A stretch of 64,000 nucleotides of DNA from Bacteroidaceae bacterium (GCA_017451645.1 JAFTNZ010000021.1:1-64000), one strand, 5' to 3'. Positions 44,194-53,932 are shown, numbered from the stretch's first letter. Translations and numbers: made by a program. The notes: generated from the sequence alone by a model not told the origin.

Positions 44194-44727
44194 TTAATTC
44201 TCTTGGGCAGAGGGCGAAGTGTACCATGAGGCGTACATGATGTAGCCGTTAGCTATCTTCTCGTTAATTTCTTTGGATTGTTCGGGTGCTACCTTTTTGA
44301 TGAATTTGGCGGGCACACCTGCCCATAGTTCGCCCGGCCCTATCTGTGTGTTGGCCAAGACAAGTGCTCCGGCTGCTACGATGGCACCACGTCCTACGTG
44401 GGCATGATCGAGCAGGGTGGCTCCCATGCCGATGAGGGCGAAGTCATCTATGTCCGCTCCGTGGACGGTGACGTTGTGTCCGATGGATACATCATCGCCG
44501 ATGCAGATGGTGGACTTTTCGTAAAGTGTGTGGAGTACGCTTCCGTCTTGGATGTTTACACGGTTGCCGATGCGGATGCTGTTCACATCGCCGCGCAACA
44601 CGGTGTTGAACCAGATGCTGCACTGGTTGCCCATCACCACATCGCCTACGATGGTGGCATTTTCGGCCAGATAGCAGTCTTTTCCTATTTGTGGGGAGAA
44701 TCCCCTTACTGATTTGATGAGAGCCAT
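44194..44727 (-). CDS. Gamma-class carbonic anhydrase family protein
   Basis: 177 residues of hexapeptide repeats making a left-handed beta-helix (IGKDCYLAENATIVGDVVMG, VHGADIDDFALIGMGA). The three zinc His positions are in SVLHT, IGHNV and TVHGA. It is YrdA-like. Some members hydrate CO2, others show no activity. It starts 21 bases after the aminopeptidase gene. Confidence 0.88.
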   Translation of the reverse strand: MALIKSVRGFSPQIGKDCYLAENATIVGDVVMGNQCSIWFNTVLRGDVNSIRIGNRVNIQDGSVLHTLYEKSTICIGDDVSIGHNVTVHGADIDDFALIGMGATLLDHAHVGRGAIVAAGALVLANTQIGPGELWAGVPAKFIKKVAPEQSKEINEKIANGYIMYASWYTSPSAQEN

Positions 44728-44748
44728 GTCGGTTGGATTGTTGATAAT

Positions 44749-46557
44749 TTAATAGTAAATTGTGGTTTTTTCTTTCAGCCATTTCGTCTCTTCCTCCGTG
44801 AGGTGTGGCGAGAGCGATTCGTAAACCTGATGGTGGTAGGCGCGTAACCAGTCGATTTCCTCATCGGTCATCATCTCCCATACGATGGGGCGCAGGTCGA
44901 TAGGGCAGAGGGTGAGCACTTCGAACCGGTAGAAGGCACCGAATTCCGTCTCCCGGTCGGGTACGACGAGTAGCATGTTCTCTATGCGTACACCGTGTTT
45001 GCCTGCCCGATAGATGCCGGGTTCGTTGGTTACCGTCATCCCAGGAAGCAGAGGAGTAGGGATGTGGTTCATGCGTATCTGGTGGGGACCTTCGTGTACG
45101 TTGAGGTAAGAGCCAACACCGTGTCCGGTGCCATGCAGGTAATTGATGCCTGCCCGCCACATGGCTTGTCGGGCAAGTACATCCAACTGGGTACCGCAAG
45201 TGCCATGCGGGAAGTGGGCTTTGCTCAAGGCAATATTTCCCTTGAGTACAAGCGTGTAGTCGAAGCACTCTTCTTCCGTGAGTTTCCCCAACGGGATGGT
45301 GCGGGTGATGTCTGTTGTGCCGTCCGCATATTGTGCTCCGCTATCGAGCAATAGAAGGCTTTCGGGTTGGAGGATGGCATCGCTTTCGGGGGTGGCTTCG
45401 TAGTGTACAATGGCTCCGTGTTCGCGATAACCGGCTATCGTGTCGAAACTTATGTCGCGAAAAAGAGGGTGGAGCGAGCGCAGACGTGTCAACTCCGCAT
45501 CAGCACTCAATTCCGTCACCTTATCGCCTTTCCCCATTTCCTCCTCTAACCAACGGAGGAAGCGCACGAGGGCTATTCCATCGCGTATCATAGCCTGGCG
45601 GAAGCCCTTGATTTCTGCTTCGTTCTTTATAGCTTTCATCATCGGGACGGGCGATGGGATAAAGGTGCATAGCCCTTCATCAACGAGTCGTTGGCAACGG
45701 GTGCTTGTTTCTGCGTTGCAATCGGTGGGAAGCAGGAGAGGGTAACTGTCATATCCGGCCACCTCGTTGTAAAATTCTTCATAGGGGCGCAAGGCTACTT
45801 TGTGCTCGCGTAAATATTCCTCAATCTGAGAAGATATTTTTTCAGCTTGGGCGAAAAAAACGGCTTCGTCGGGAGTGACAATCAGGTAGCTTACCACTAC
45901 AGGATTGCAATGCACATCCCGCCCGCGGAGGTTCAGCGTCCAAGCTATGTCGTCGAGGGCGGAGATGACAAGAGTCTTCTCTCCGATAGTCTGGCGGATG
46001 CGCGTCAATTTCTCGGTGCAACTTTCGCCTGCAAATGAAACAGGTTGAATCTCTATCCCCCCGCCCGGCAGGTGGGGGCGGAGCGGCCAAAGTTCATTCC
46101 ACCATTCTGTGGGGATGTGAGTCAATGAAATACCGAATCTCCCAGTCAGTTTTCCTGCCCAAGCCTCCGCTTGGTCACGATTATTCACCGTGGGGTCAAT
46201 CCCTACCGTATCGCCGGGCTTCAGCACTGCTCCCAACCAATCGGTGATGGAGGGTGTGTCAGGCAATTTTTCCTTCATCAAGCGGATGCCAGTGCCGGTC
46301 AGTTGCTCTTCGGCTTGCAAGAAATAGCGTGAATCAGTCCATAAAGCGGCATCATCAAGCGTGATGACCACTGTACCTGCTGACCCGTTGAAACCCGAAA
46401 TCCATTCGCGGATTTTCCAATGGTTGGGCACGTATTCGCTTCCATGTGGGTCGGTACTGGGGATGATAATTGCTTGCAACTTGTTGCTTGACAGTGCCTT
46501 GCGTAGTGCTTCTATGCGCCTGCATACGGCGAAGTTCGTGAGGTGCTCTGTAGTCAT
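44749..46557 (-). CDS. Xaa-Pro aminopeptidase (M24B)
   Basis: 602 residues from MTTEHLTNFAVCRRIEAL (start 46557; the longer frame to 46608 lacks support). Two N-terminal creatinase-like domains and a C-terminal pita-bread domain with metal ligands in DSGAQYADGTTDITRT (two Asp), GTGHGVGSYLNVHEGP (His), TNEPGIY (Glu) and GVRIENM (Glu). It removes N-terminal residues before proline. This is the long three-domain form, similar to eukaryotic aminopeptidase P. Confidence 0.92.
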   Translation of the reverse strand: MTTEHLTNFAVCRRIEALRKALSSNKLQAIIIPSTDPHGSEYVPNHWKIREWISGFNGSAGTVVITLDDAALWTDSRYFLQAEEQLTGTGIRLMKEKLPDTPSITDWLGAVLKPGDTVGIDPTVNNRDQAEAWAGKLTGRFGISLTHIPTEWWNELWPLRPHLPGGGIEIQPVSFAGESCTEKLTRIRQTIGEKTLVISALDDIAWTLNLRGRDVHCNPVVVSYLIVTPDEAVFFAQAEKISSQIEEYLREHKVALRPYEEFYNEVAGYDSYPLLLPTDCNAETSTRCQRLVDEGLCTFIPSPVPMMKAIKNEAEIKGFRQAMIRDGIALVRFLRWLEEEMGKGDKVTELSADAELTRLRSLHPLFRDISFDTIAGYREHGAIVHYEATPESDAILQPESLLLLDSGAQYADGTTDITRTIPLGKLTEEECFDYTLVLKGNIALSKAHFPHGTCGTQLDVLARQAMWRAGINYLHGTGHGVGSYLNVHEGPHQIRMNHIPTPLLPGMTVTNEPGIYRAGKHGVRIENMLLVVPDRETEFGAFYRFEVLTLCPIDLRPIVWEMMTDEEIDWLRAYHHQVYESLSPHLTEEETKWLKEKTTIYY

Positions 46558-46882
46558 GGTTGGATTGATAATGTTTTTTGGATGCCAAATGTAAAACTTA
46601 AATTTCAAATGTGGAAATCTTTAGGGACTTTTTAGATAAAAAACTGTTTTTGCCATATCGGAAAAGCAAATTGTACGCTATACTTTGAAAGTTGGGGCAG
46701 AGGAATGAAGATTTGAATCCTTTGATGGAGAATTAACTAACTTTATGATTTTTCATTGGTGCGCGTATAAAAGATAATGACTACCTTTGCCTACGATTTC
46801 AGAACAAACTGGATGGGCTCTGAAAGAAAACGGGAAACAAGAAAATAATTGTAATATTAATAGATTTAAGGAGAAAACGATT
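46558..46882. other. Divergent intergenic region between aminopeptidase P and mdh
   Basis: Holds a -7-like box for the aminopeptidase gene (46593-46586) without a correctly spaced -33 partner, and the mdh promoter (46756-46789) with a leader of about 85 bases containing AAGGAG shortly before the ATG. No small gene seen. Confidence 0.5.
46756..46789 (+). promoter_or_regulatory. Promoter of mdh
   Basis: TTGG (46756-46759), 22 bases, then TACCTTTG (46782-46789), a full -7 consensus. Confidence 0.65.
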
Positions 46883-47884
46883 ATGGAATTTTTGACTAAT
46901 GACAAGCTGACGATTGTAGGTGCAGCCGGTATGATTGGTTCTAACATGGCTCAATGTGCAGCTATGATGCGTCTGACCCCGAACATCTGCCTGTACGATC
47001 CTTTCGCTCCTGCTTTGGAGGGAGTGGCAGAAGAAATGTTTCATTGCGCTTTCGAAGGAGTGAACATCACTTTTACTTCTGACATCAAGGAGGCGTTGAC
47101 GGATGCCAAGTATATCATTTCTTCAGGAGGTGCTGCCCGCAAGGCTGGTATGACCCGTGAAGATCTGTTGAAAGGCAATGCCGCCATTGCTGAACAGCTT
47201 GGTAAGGATATTAAAGCATATTGCCCCGATGCAAAGCATGTGGTGGTTATCTTTAATCCTGCAGATATTACCGGTCTTATCACATTGCTCTATTCAGGCC
47301 TGAAACCTTCACAAGTGAGCACTTTGGCCGCTCTCGACAGTACTCGCCTGCAGAGTGCGTTGGCAAAGCATTTCGGTGTACTCCAAAGCAAGGTGGAAAA
47401 TTGCCGTACTTACGGAGGTCATGGTGAGCAAATGGCGGTATTCGCATCGACCGCAAAGGTAGATGGCACTCCGTTGACTGACCTTATCGGTACCGACAAG
47501 TTGACCGATGAGCAATGGACAGCTATGAAGCAGGATGTAATCCAAGGAGGCAAGAAGATTATCGACCTGCGTGGACGTTCTTCTTTCCAGAGCCCCTCAT
47601 ACGTGTCAGTTGAGATGATTCGTGCCGCTATGGGTGGCGAGGCGTTCAAATGGCCTGCAGGTACATACGTACACTCTGAAGGTTTTGACCACATCATGAT
47701 GGCTATGGAAACTGAAATCACTAAGGATGGTGTTTCTTACAAAGCAGTGAATGGAACTCCCGAAGAAGTTGCCAACCTTCAGGCAAGCTACAAACACCTG
47801 TGTGCATTGCGTGACGAGGTGATAGGTATGGGTGTGCTTCCTCCCACAGAAGAGTGGCACAAACTGAATCCGAATATCCAATAA
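46883..47884 (+). CDS. mdh: Malate dehydrogenase
   Basis: 333 residues from MEFLTNDKLTIVGAAGMIGS (start 46883, preceded by AAGGAG; the earlier in-frame ATG at 46787 falls within the promoter). A Rossmann fold with GAAGMIGS, catalytic His in TYGGHGEQM, and substrate-binding Arg in KAGMTRED. It interconverts malate and oxaloacetate in the reductive branch to succinate, a main fermentation route in Bacteroides. It is transcribed alone. Confidence 0.92.
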   Translation: MEFLTNDKLTIVGAAGMIGSNMAQCAAMMRLTPNICLYDPFAPALEGVAEEMFHCAFEGVNITFTSDIKEALTDAKYIISSGGAARKAGMTREDLLKGNAAIAEQLGKDIKAYCPDAKHVVVIFNPADITGLITLLYSGLKPSQVSTLAALDSTRLQSALAKHFGVLQSKVENCRTYGGHGEQMAVFASTAKVDGTPLTDLIGTDKLTDEQWTAMKQDVIQGGKKIIDLRGRSSFQSPSYVSVEMIRAAMGGEAFKWPAGTYVHSEGFDHIMMAMETEITKDGVSYKAVNGTPEEVANLQASYKHLCALRDEVIGMGVLPPTEEWHKLNPNIQ

Positions 47885-47906
47885 TTACGAAGAAAAATGT
47901 CAAATG

Positions 47907-47940
47907 TTTCAGCGGAGTTCCTGAGGGTGCTCCGCTGAAA
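47907..47940 (+). terminator. Terminator of mdh
   Basis: TTTCAGCGGAG (47907-47917) pairs with CTCCGCTGAAA (47930-47940), 12-base loop, followed by TTTG. Confidence 0.75.
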
Positions 47941-48032
47941 TTTGATGTGTGTATATAATAAGGTGTATTCTTTGTTTTAGGAATTCGCCGAGGGCTTTTT
48001 ACATAAAAATTCGATAAATAACCTCCGAAAGT

Positions 48033-48063
48033 TTTGTGGTTAAAGAAACAATGTGTAATTTTG
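48033..48063 (+). promoter_or_regulatory. Promoter of rpsU
   Basis: TTTG (48033-48036), 19 bases, TAATTTTG (48056-48063). The leader is about 48 bases. Confidence 0.75.
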
Positions 48064-48117
48064 CGCCCTGATTTAGTGGAAATTACTGTTTAACTAACAT
48101 AAAATTAATAAAAACAA

Positions 48118-48309
48118 ATGATTGTAGTACTTGTAAAAGAAGGCGAGAACATTGAAAGAGCGCTGAAGAAATTTAAGAGAAAATTTGAGAAAACTGGTGT
48201 AGTGAAAGAGCTGAGAGCTCGTCAGCAGTTTGACAAACCGTCTGTGAAGAACAGATTGAAGAAAGAGCGCGCAATCTATGTTCAGAAGCTCCAGCAAATA
48301 GAGGAATAA
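48118..48309 (+). CDS. rpsU: 30S ribosomal protein S21
   Basis: 63 residues, basic, starting MIVVLVKEGENIERALKKFK, a clear bS21. It helps anchor the start of mRNA on the 30S subunit. In Bacteroidetes, which rely little on Shine-Dalgarno pairing, this protein contributes to masking the anti-SD region of 16S rRNA. It leads the translation gene block. Confidence 0.96.
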   Translation: MIVVLVKEGENIERALKKFKRKFEKTGVVKELRARQQFDKPSVKNRLKKERAIYVQKLQQIEE

Positions 48310-48323
48310 TCAACGTGTAGAAA

Positions 48324-48350
48324 AATAATCCCGCAAATCTTTGGATTATT
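48324..48350 (+). terminator. Hairpin after rpsU
   Basis: AATAATCC (48324-48331) pairs with GGATTATT (48343-48350), followed after a few bases by CTTTTT. Confidence 0.55.
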
Positions 48351-48398
48351 GAATTCTTTTTCGTATTTTCGTCGCTGAAATGAAATGAGGCGACTCTT

Positions 48399-49280
48399 AT
48401 GTTGATAAACTCTTTTTTGAACTATCTTCGGCAGGAGCGTGCCTATTCTGAATGTACGGTGATTGCTTACAGGACGGATTTGGTTGGCTTTGAATCTTAT
48501 TTTTCCGAAGTGGATGAAGCATTAGGGTGGGAGTCTGTTGATGCGGATATTGTTCGCCGATGGGTGGTTTCCTTGATGGATAGAGGATATACGCCTTCTT
48601 CTGTCAACCGTAAACTGAGTTCGTTGCGCTCCTTTTATAAGTATTTGTTGCGCAGGAGGATTGTTGAGGTGGACCCAATGTTGAAAGTAAAGGGGCCGAA
48701 AAGAGAAAAGTCTCTTCCTTGTTTTGTGAAAGAAGCGGATATGGACCGCTTGCTTGATGAAACAGATTTTGGGGAAGGATTTGCCGCATGTCGCGATAAG
48801 ATGGTTGTCGAAATGTTTTATGCGACAGGTATTCGCTTGGCTGAGTTGGTTGGAATGGATGACAGGGATGTTGATTTTTTCTCCCGGCGGATAAAGGTAA
48901 CAGGAAAGAGGAATAAGCAACGGATGATTCCGTTTGGTGATGAACTTTACCGATCATTGCAGGCTTATGTCGATATGAGGGACAGATGTCTTCCTCGGTT
49001 AAGTGAAGCGCTCTTTGTGAATGAACAAGGGCGACGGATTAGTAGGAAGAAAGTTTCGAACTTGGTAAGAAGAAGTCTTTCGAAGGTCGTGAGTATGAAA
49101 AAACGAAGCCCTCATGTGCTCAGGCATACGTTCGCTACTTCGATGCTCAACAATCAAGCTGAGCTGAGTGTTGTGAAGGAATTGTTGGGGCATGAGAGTC
49201 TGACAACAACGGAGGTTTATACCCATACGACGTTTGAAGAGCTAAAAAAAGTTTATAAACAAGCTCATCCAAGAGCATAA
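48399..49280 (+). CDS. Tyrosine recombinase XerC/XerD family
   Basis: 293 residues. N-terminal SAM-like domain (1-85) and catalytic domain with the tyrosine recombinase set: Arg in ATGIRLAE, Lys in VTGKRNKQR, HxxR in SPHVLRHTF, His in LGHESLTTT and Tyr in EVYTH. Its position between rpsU and hpf is conserved in Bacteroides and suggests a housekeeping Xer that resolves chromosome dimers, not a mobile-element integrase. Whether it is the C or D partner cannot be told. Confidence 0.88.
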   Translation: MLINSFLNYLRQERAYSECTVIAYRTDLVGFESYFSEVDEALGWESVDADIVRRWVVSLMDRGYTPSSVNRKLSSLRSFYKYLLRRRIVEVDPMLKVKGPKREKSLPCFVKEADMDRLLDETDFGEGFAACRDKMVVEMFYATGIRLAELVGMDDRDVDFFSRRIKVTGKRNKQRMIPFGDELYRSLQAYVDMRDRCLPRLSEALFVNEQGRRISRKKVSNLVRRSLSKVVSMKKRSPHVLRHTFATSMLNNQAELSVVKELLGHESLTTTEVYTHTTFEELKKVYKQAHPRA

Positions 49281-49294
49281 CGAAGGAGGTATTT

Positions 49295-49594
49295 ATGGAA
49301 ATTAGAATTCAATCAATCCATTTCGATGTGGCAGAAAAGCTGCAGGCGTTTGTTCAAAAGAAAGTTGGCAAACTCGAAAAGTTTTGCGATGAAATAAGAA
49401 AGGTAGAGGTGTCATTGAAAGTCGTGAAGCCTGAGACCGCCAAAAATAAGGAGGCGGATATCCGCGTTTTCGTTCCTGGAGAGGAACTTTTCGTGGAGAA
49501 GGTGTGCGACACTTTTGAAGAAGCAGTGAACGAAGGAGTGGAAGCACTCGAGAAACAATTACAGAAATACAAAGAAAAACAGCGCAACAAGTAA
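49295..49594 (+). CDS. hpf: Ribosome hibernation promoting factor
   Basis: 99 residues, the short HPF/RaiA form (beta-alpha-beta-beta-beta-alpha), with MEIRIQSIHFDVAEKLQ and a Lys-rich C-terminus. It blocks the tRNA sites and favours inactive ribosomes in stationary phase. It begins 14 bases after the recombinase gene. Confidence 0.92.
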   Translation: MEIRIQSIHFDVAEKLQAFVQKKVGKLEKFCDEIRKVEVSLKVVKPETAKNKEADIRVFVPGEELFVEKVCDTFEEAVNEGVEALEKQLQKYKEKQRNK

Positions 49595-49611
49595 AAAAGT
49601 TGCCAAAAGTC

Positions 49612-49642
49612 TTGTGTAATTCAAAATAAACCTCTAAATTTG
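49612..49642 (+). promoter_or_regulatory. Promoter of the tRNA-tuf unit
   Basis: TTG (49612-49614), 20 bases, TAAATTTG (49635-49642). It precedes the first tRNA by about 50 bases and probably drives tRNAs and tuf. Confidence 0.6.
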
Positions 49643-49692
49643 CAGCCGTTTTCGCACCGAGCTTAGTGCAAGGCTGCAAATTTTTAGAAAAC

Positions 49693-49766
49693 GCCTCTTT
49701 AGCTCAGTTGGCCAGAGCACGTGATTTGTAATCTCGGGGTCGTTGGTTCGAATCCGACAAGAGGCT
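49693..49766 (+). tRNA. tRNA-Thr (TGT)
   Basis: GCCTCTT acceptor pairs with AAGAGGC, with T as discriminator. The anticodon loop TTTGTAA gives TGT. The T arm GGTTCGAATCC is standard. No CCA is encoded. Confidence 0.92.
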
Positions 49767-49787
49767 CTCCTGAAAAAGGAAAACGTT

Positions 49788-49870
49788 GGGCAAATACCAG
49801 AGTGGCCAAATGGGGCAGACTGTAAATCTGCTGGCTTACGCCTTCGGTGGTTCGAATCCATCTTTGCCCA
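49788..49870 (+). tRNA. tRNA-Tyr (GTA)
   Basis: GGGCAAA acceptor pairs with TTTGCCC. The 83-base length, with a long variable arm (TGGCTTACGCC), marks a class II tRNA. Anticodon GTA lies in GACTGTAAATC. Confidence 0.94.
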
Positions 49871-49877
49871 CAAAATT

Positions 49878-49950
49878 GCGGAAGTAGCTCAGTTGATAGA
49901 GCATTAGCCTTCCAAGCTGAGGGTCGCGGGTTTGAGCCCCGTCTTCCGCT
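49878..49950 (+). tRNA. tRNA-Gly (TCC)
   Basis: GCGGAAG acceptor pairs with CTTCCGC. The anticodon loop CTTCCAA gives TCC. D and T arms are regular. Confidence 0.93.
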
Positions 49951-49959
49951 CTTTTTAAT

Positions 49960-50031
<72 letters not shown>

Positions 50032-50077
50032 CAAGTGTGAAACAGATTATTCATTATTATAATAAATAAGTAAAGCT

Positions 50078-51262
50078 ATGGCTAAAGAAAAATTTGAACG
50101 TTCAAAACCGCATGTTAACATTGGTACGATCGGCCACGTTGACCACGGTAAGACCACTTTGACTGCCGCTATCACTACGGTATTGGCTAAGAAGGGTTTC
50201 TCAGAAGTAAAGTCTTTCGACCAGATTGACAATGCTCCTGAAGAAAAAGAGAGAGGTATCACTATCAATACTTCTCACGTAGAGTATGAAACTGAAATTC
50301 GTCACTATGCTCACGTAGACTGTCCGGGTCACGCCGACTACGTTAAGAACATGGTAACTGGTGCTGCTCAGATGGACGGTGCTATCATCGTTTGTGCTGC
50401 TACAGACGGTCCGATGCCTCAGACTCGTGAACACATCCTCTTGGCTCGTCAGGTAAACGTACCTCGCTTGGTTGTATTCTTGAACAAGTGTGATATGGTT
50501 GACGATGAGGAAATGCTCGAACTCGTTGAGATGGAAATGCGTGAGCTTCTTTCTGCTTATGAGTTTGACGGTGACAATACTCCTATTATCCGTGGTTCTG
50601 CCCTTGGTGCGCTGAATGGTGTTGCTCAGTGGGAAGATAAGGTAATGGAGTTGATGGATGCTGTTGACAATTGGGTGCCCCTGCCTCCTCGTGATGTAGA
50701 TAAACCTTTCTTGATGCCCGTTGAGGACGTATTCTCAATTACTGGTCGTGGTACTGTTGCTACTGGTCGTATCGAAACTGGTGTTATCCATGTAGGTGAC
50801 GAAGTAGAAATCCTCGGTCTTGGAGAGAACAAGAAATCAGTTGTAACTGGTGTTGAAATGTTCCGTAAATTGCTTGATGAGGGTCAGGCTGGTGATAACG
50901 TAGGTCTGTTGCTCCGTGGTATCGACAAGAACGAAATCAAGCGCGGTATGGTATTGTGTAAGCCCGGTCAGATTAAACCTCACTCTAAGTTCAAAGCTTC
51001 TATCTACGTTTTGAAGAAAGAGGAAGGTGGACGTCACACTCCGTTCCACAACAAGTATCGTCCTCAGTTCTACCTCCGTACTATGGACTGTACCGGTGAA
51101 ATCTCTTTGCCCGAAGGTGTAGAGATGGTAATGCCTGGTGATAACGTAGAAATCAATGTTGAGTTGATTTACGAGGTAGCCTTGAACGTAGGTCTCCGTT
51201 TCGCAATCCGCGAGGGTGGACGTACAGTTGGTTCAGGTCAGATTACTGAAATCCTTGACTAA
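50078..51262 (+). CDS. tuf: Elongation factor Tu
   Basis: 394 residues. GTP-binding motifs [20 protein letters not shown] and NKCDM, the RGITI effector region, and domains II/III of normal length. It delivers aminoacyl-tRNA to the ribosome. Codon use is strongly biased, as expected for a very highly expressed gene. Confidence 0.98.
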   Translation: MAKEKFERSKPHVNIGTIGHVDHGKTTLTAAITTVLAKKGFSEVKSFDQIDNAPEEKERGITINTSHVEYETEIRHYAHVDCPGHADYVKNMVTGAAQMDGAIIVCAATDGPMPQTREHILLARQVNVPRLVVFLNKCDMVDDEEMLELVEMEMRELLSAYEFDGDNTPIIRGSALGALNGVAQWEDKVMELMDAVDNWVPLPPRDVDKPFLMPVEDVFSITGRGTVATGRIETGVIHVGDEVEILGLGENKKSVVTGVEMFRKLLDEGQAGDNVGLLLRGIDKNEIKRGMVLCKPGQIKPHSKFKASIYVLKKEEGGRHTPFHNKYRPQFYLRTMDCTGEISLPEGVEMVMPGDNVEINVELIYEVALNVGLRFAIREGGRTVGSGQITEILD

Positions 51263-51273
51263 TTAAAATAGTC

Positions 51274-51301
51274 ATCGGCTCTTGGGTAACCGAGAGCCGA
51301 T
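51274..51301 (+). terminator. Hairpin after tuf
   Basis: ATCGGCTCT (51274-51282) pairs with AGAGCCGAT (51293-51301). It lies directly before tRNA-Trp and may act as a terminator or as a processing signal. Confidence 0.6.
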
Positions 51302-51305
51302 ATTT

Positions 51306-51378
51306 ACGGGAATAGCTCAGTTGGTAGAGCACCGGTCTCCAAAACCGGGTGTCGGGAGTTCGAGCCTCTCTTCCCGTG
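51306..51378 (+). tRNA. tRNA-Trp (CCA)
   Basis: ACGGGAA acceptor pairs with TTCCCGT, with G as discriminator. The anticodon CCA lies in GTCTCCAAAAC. It is 15 bases upstream of secE. Confidence 0.94.
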
Positions 51379-51393
51379 CTAATCTTGAAATTT

Positions 51394-51585
51394 ATGTTTA
51401 AGAAATTGATAAATTATTGTAAGGAATCTTACGAAGAACTTGTTCATAAGGTCTCGTGGCCTACTGGTTCTGAGCTTTATGGTCATGCGGTGGCTGTTTT
51501 ATGTGCTTCCCTGCTTATCGCATTGGTCGTATTTGCTATGGATTCGGTCTTTAAAGCTATTATGGGCTTTGTCTATCCCAATTAA
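51394..51585 (+). CDS. secE: Preprotein translocase subunit SecE
   Basis: 63 residues from MFKKLINYCKESYEELVHKV (start 51394; the longer frame would overlap tRNA-Trp). An amphipathic helix with KVSWPTGSEL and one transmembrane segment (about 33-55), the short single-helix form. It stabilises SecY in the inner membrane. Confidence 0.93.
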   Translation: MFKKLINYCKESYEELVHKVSWPTGSELYGHAVAVLCASLLIALVVFAMDSVFKAIMGFVYPN

Positions 51586-51596
51586 TTGAAGTAGAG

Positions 51597-52142
51597 ATGT
51601 CTGAGATTGAGAAAAAGTGGTACGTGTTGCGTGCTATTAGTGGTAAGGAAAGCAAGGTAAAAGAATATCTTGAGGCTGATATTAAGAATAACAGCCACCT
51701 TGGTGAGTATGTGTCTCAGGTGTTGATTCCTACTGAGAAGGTTTATCAGGTTCGAAATGGTAAGAAAATTCTAAAAGAAAGAACTTATCTTCCTGGTTAT
51801 GTTTTGGTAGAGGCTGCTTTGGTGGGTGAGGTTGCTCATCATTTGAGGAATACACCGAATGTTTTGGGCTTTTTGGGCGGATTGGATAATCCTACTCCGT
51901 TGCGCCAGATTGAGGTGAATCGAATCTTGGGTACGGTGGATGAACTTCAAGATATTACGGAAGATGCAAGTATTCCGTTTGAAGTGGGTGAAACCGTGAA
52001 AGTGGCAGAAGGACCGTTCAGCGGATTCAATGGTGTCATTGAAGAAGTGAACAACGAAAAGAAAAAGTTGAAGGTCATGGTGAAAATATTCGGTCGGAAG
52101 ACTCCGCTCGAATTAGGCTTTATGCAAGTTGAAAAGGAATAA
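51597..52142 (+). CDS. nusG: Transcription antitermination factor NusG
   Basis: 181 residues. The N-terminal NGN domain (KKWYVLRAISGKESKVKEYL, LPGYVLVEA) and C-terminal KOW domain (VAEGPFSGFNGVIEEVN) are intact. It binds RNA polymerase and couples transcription to Rho or ribosomes. It starts 11 bases after secE. Confidence 0.96.
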   Translation: MSEIEKKWYVLRAISGKESKVKEYLEADIKNNSHLGEYVSQVLIPTEKVYQVRNGKKILKERTYLPGYVLVEAALVGEVAHHLRNTPNVLGFLGGLDNPTPLRQIEVNRILGTVDELQDITEDASIPFEVGETVKVAEGPFSGFNGVIEEVNNEKKKLKVMVKIFGRKTPLELGFMQVEKE

Positions 52143-52202
52143 CACATTTTGTTACGTGTGCTGTTCTTTTCTTATAAATGTTCAAATATAAAATTAAAAG
52201 AA

Positions 52203-52646
52203 ATGGCTAAAGAAGTTGCTGGATTAATCAAATTACAGATTAAAGGAGGCGCTGCAAATCCATCACCTCCCGTAGGACCTGCTTTGGGTTCAAAGGGTAT
52301 TAATATTATGGAATTTTGCAAGCAATTCAATGCCAGAACCCAGGATAAGGCTGGTAAGGTATTGCCGGTCATTATCACTTACTATGCTGACAAGTCTTTT
52401 GATTTCGTAATCAAGACTCCTCCCGTAGCTATTCAACTCATGGAGGTTGCTAAGGTAAAGACAGGTTCTGCTGAGCCTAATCGTAAGAAAGTTGCCGAGA
52501 TTACTTGGGAGCAGGTTCGTACGATTGCTCAGGACAAGTTGGTTGACTTGAACTGTTTCACAGTAGAGGCTGCTATGACGATGGTGGCAGGTACAGCTAG
52601 AAGTATGGGTATCGCTGTAAAAGGTGAGTTCCCCGGTAACAATTAA
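52203..52646 (+). CDS. rplK: 50S ribosomal protein L11
   Basis: 147 residues from [20 protein letters not shown] (start 52203; the longer frame from 52149 opens with a TTG in the gap after nusG). The [20 protein letters not shown] motif binds 23S rRNA at the GTPase centre. Confidence 0.97.
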   Translation: MAKEVAGLIKLQIKGGAANPSPPVGPALGSKGINIMEFCKQFNARTQDKAGKVLPVIITYYADKSFDFVIKTPPVAIQLMEVAKVKTGSAEPNRKKVAEITWEQVRTIAQDKLVDLNCFTVEAAMTMVAGTARSMGIAVKGEFPGNN

Positions 52647-52661
52647 TAAACTTCAATTAAA

Positions 52662-53363
52662 ATGGGTAAACTGACAAAAAATCAAAAGTTGGCTGCAGAG
52701 AAAATTGAAGCAGGGAAAGCATACTCACTGAAAGAGGCTGCAGAATTGGTGAAGGAAATTACTTTTACCAAGTTTGATGCCTCGTTGGATATTGACGTAC
52801 GTTTGGGTGTCGATCCTCGTAAGGCTAACCAGATGGTTCGTGGTGTGGTTTCACTGCCTCATGGAACCGGTAAGGTGACTCGCGTGTTGGCTCTCTGTAC
52901 ACCTGATGCTGAAGCTGCTGCTAAAGAAGCTGGTGCCGACTATGTCGGTCTTGACGAATATATCGAAAAGATCAAAGGTGGATGGACGGATGTGGATGTA
53001 ATTATCACTATGCCTTCTATCATGGGTAAAATCGGTGCTCTCGGTCGTGTGCTCGGTCCTCGCGGTTTGATGCCTAATCCTAAGAGTGGTACCGTAACTA
53101 TGGACGTTGCTAAGGCTGTACGCGAGGTTAAGCAGGGTAAGATTGATTTCAAGGTTGATAAGACTGGTATTGTACATGCTTCAATAGGCAAAGTGTCATT
53201 CTCTCCTGAGGCTATTCGTGACAATGCAAAGGAATTTATTTCTACCATCATCAAGTTGAAGCCTGCTGCTGCTAAGGGTACGTACATTAAGAGTATTTAT
53301 CTTTCAAGTACTATGAGTAAGGGTATCAAGATCGACCCGAAGTCCGTTGAGGAAAATGTTTAA
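52662..53363 (+). CDS. rplA: 50S ribosomal protein L1
   Basis: 233 residues with the L1 stalk-binding motifs [20 protein letters not shown] and [14 protein letters not shown]. In many bacteria L1 also represses its own operon. It is 15 bases after rplK. Confidence 0.97.
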   Translation: MGKLTKNQKLAAEKIEAGKAYSLKEAAELVKEITFTKFDASLDIDVRLGVDPRKANQMVRGVVSLPHGTGKVTRVLALCTPDAEAAAKEAGADYVGLDEYIEKIKGGWTDVDVIITMPSIMGKIGALGRVLGPRGLMPNPKSGTVTMDVAKAVREVKQGKIDFKVDKTGIVHASIGKVSFSPEAIRDNAKEFISTIIKLKPAAAKGTYIKSIYLSSTMSKGIKIDPKSVEENV

Positions 53364-53377
53364 ATTGGAGGAAAATC

Positions 53378-53893
53378 ATGAGAAAGGAAGATAAAAATAC
53401 AATTATTGCTCAGCTGGCTGAGACTATCAATGAATACGGACACTTCTACTTAGTTGACGTAACAGCTATGAATGCTGCTGCTACTAGTGCACTGAGAAGA
53501 GAGTGTTTCAAGTCTGAAGTGAAGATGGTTTTGGTAAAAAACACTCTTCTCCAAAAAGCGCTTGAGAGCCTTGAGAGTGATTACTCTCCTCTTTATGGTT
53601 GCTTGAAAGGTACTACTGCTGTTCTTTTTTCAAACACGGCAAATGTTCCTGCCAAGTTGATTAAGAAAGTTGCTAAGGATGGTATTCCTGGTCTCAAAGC
53701 TGCGTATGCAGAGGAAAGCTTCTATGTAGGAGCAGAACAATTGGATGCTCTCACAAGCATCAAGAGCAAGAATGAAGTTATTGCTGATGTTATTGCTTTG
53801 TTGCAATCTCCGGCCAAAAACGTTGTTTCGGCTCTTCAATCAGGTGGAAACACCCTTCACGGAGTTCTTAAGACTTTAGGTGAAAGAGAATAA
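53378..53893 (+). CDS. rplJ: 50S ribosomal protein L10
   Basis: 171 residues. N-terminal domain MRKEDKNTIIAQLAETIN and VKNTLLQKALE, C-terminal helix that holds the L7/L12 dimers. It begins 14 bases after rplA, so no long L10 leader exists between them. Confidence 0.95.
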   Translation: MRKEDKNTIIAQLAETINEYGHFYLVDVTAMNAAATSALRRECFKSEVKMVLVKNTLLQKALESLESDYSPLYGCLKGTTAVLFSNTANVPAKLIKKVAKDGIPGLKAAYAEESFYVGAEQLDALTSIKSKNEVIADVIALLQSPAKNVVSALQSGGNTLHGVLKTLGERE

Positions 53894-53932
53894 ATAAATT
53901 AAGTAAAAAATAAACATTAAAATTATACGAAA

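Noticed and set aside
46060-46085. Another copy of the GC-rich palindromic element in the aminopeptidase gene
   Set aside because: It has a short C/G-rich dyad but not the GGACCCTCC ends or the hairpin core, and the peptide fits the family without an insertion.
48399-49280. Integrase of a mobile element beside tRNA genes
   Set aside because: The gene sits in a conserved rpsU-xer-hpf order with no att repeats or cargo genes, so a housekeeping Xer is more likely.
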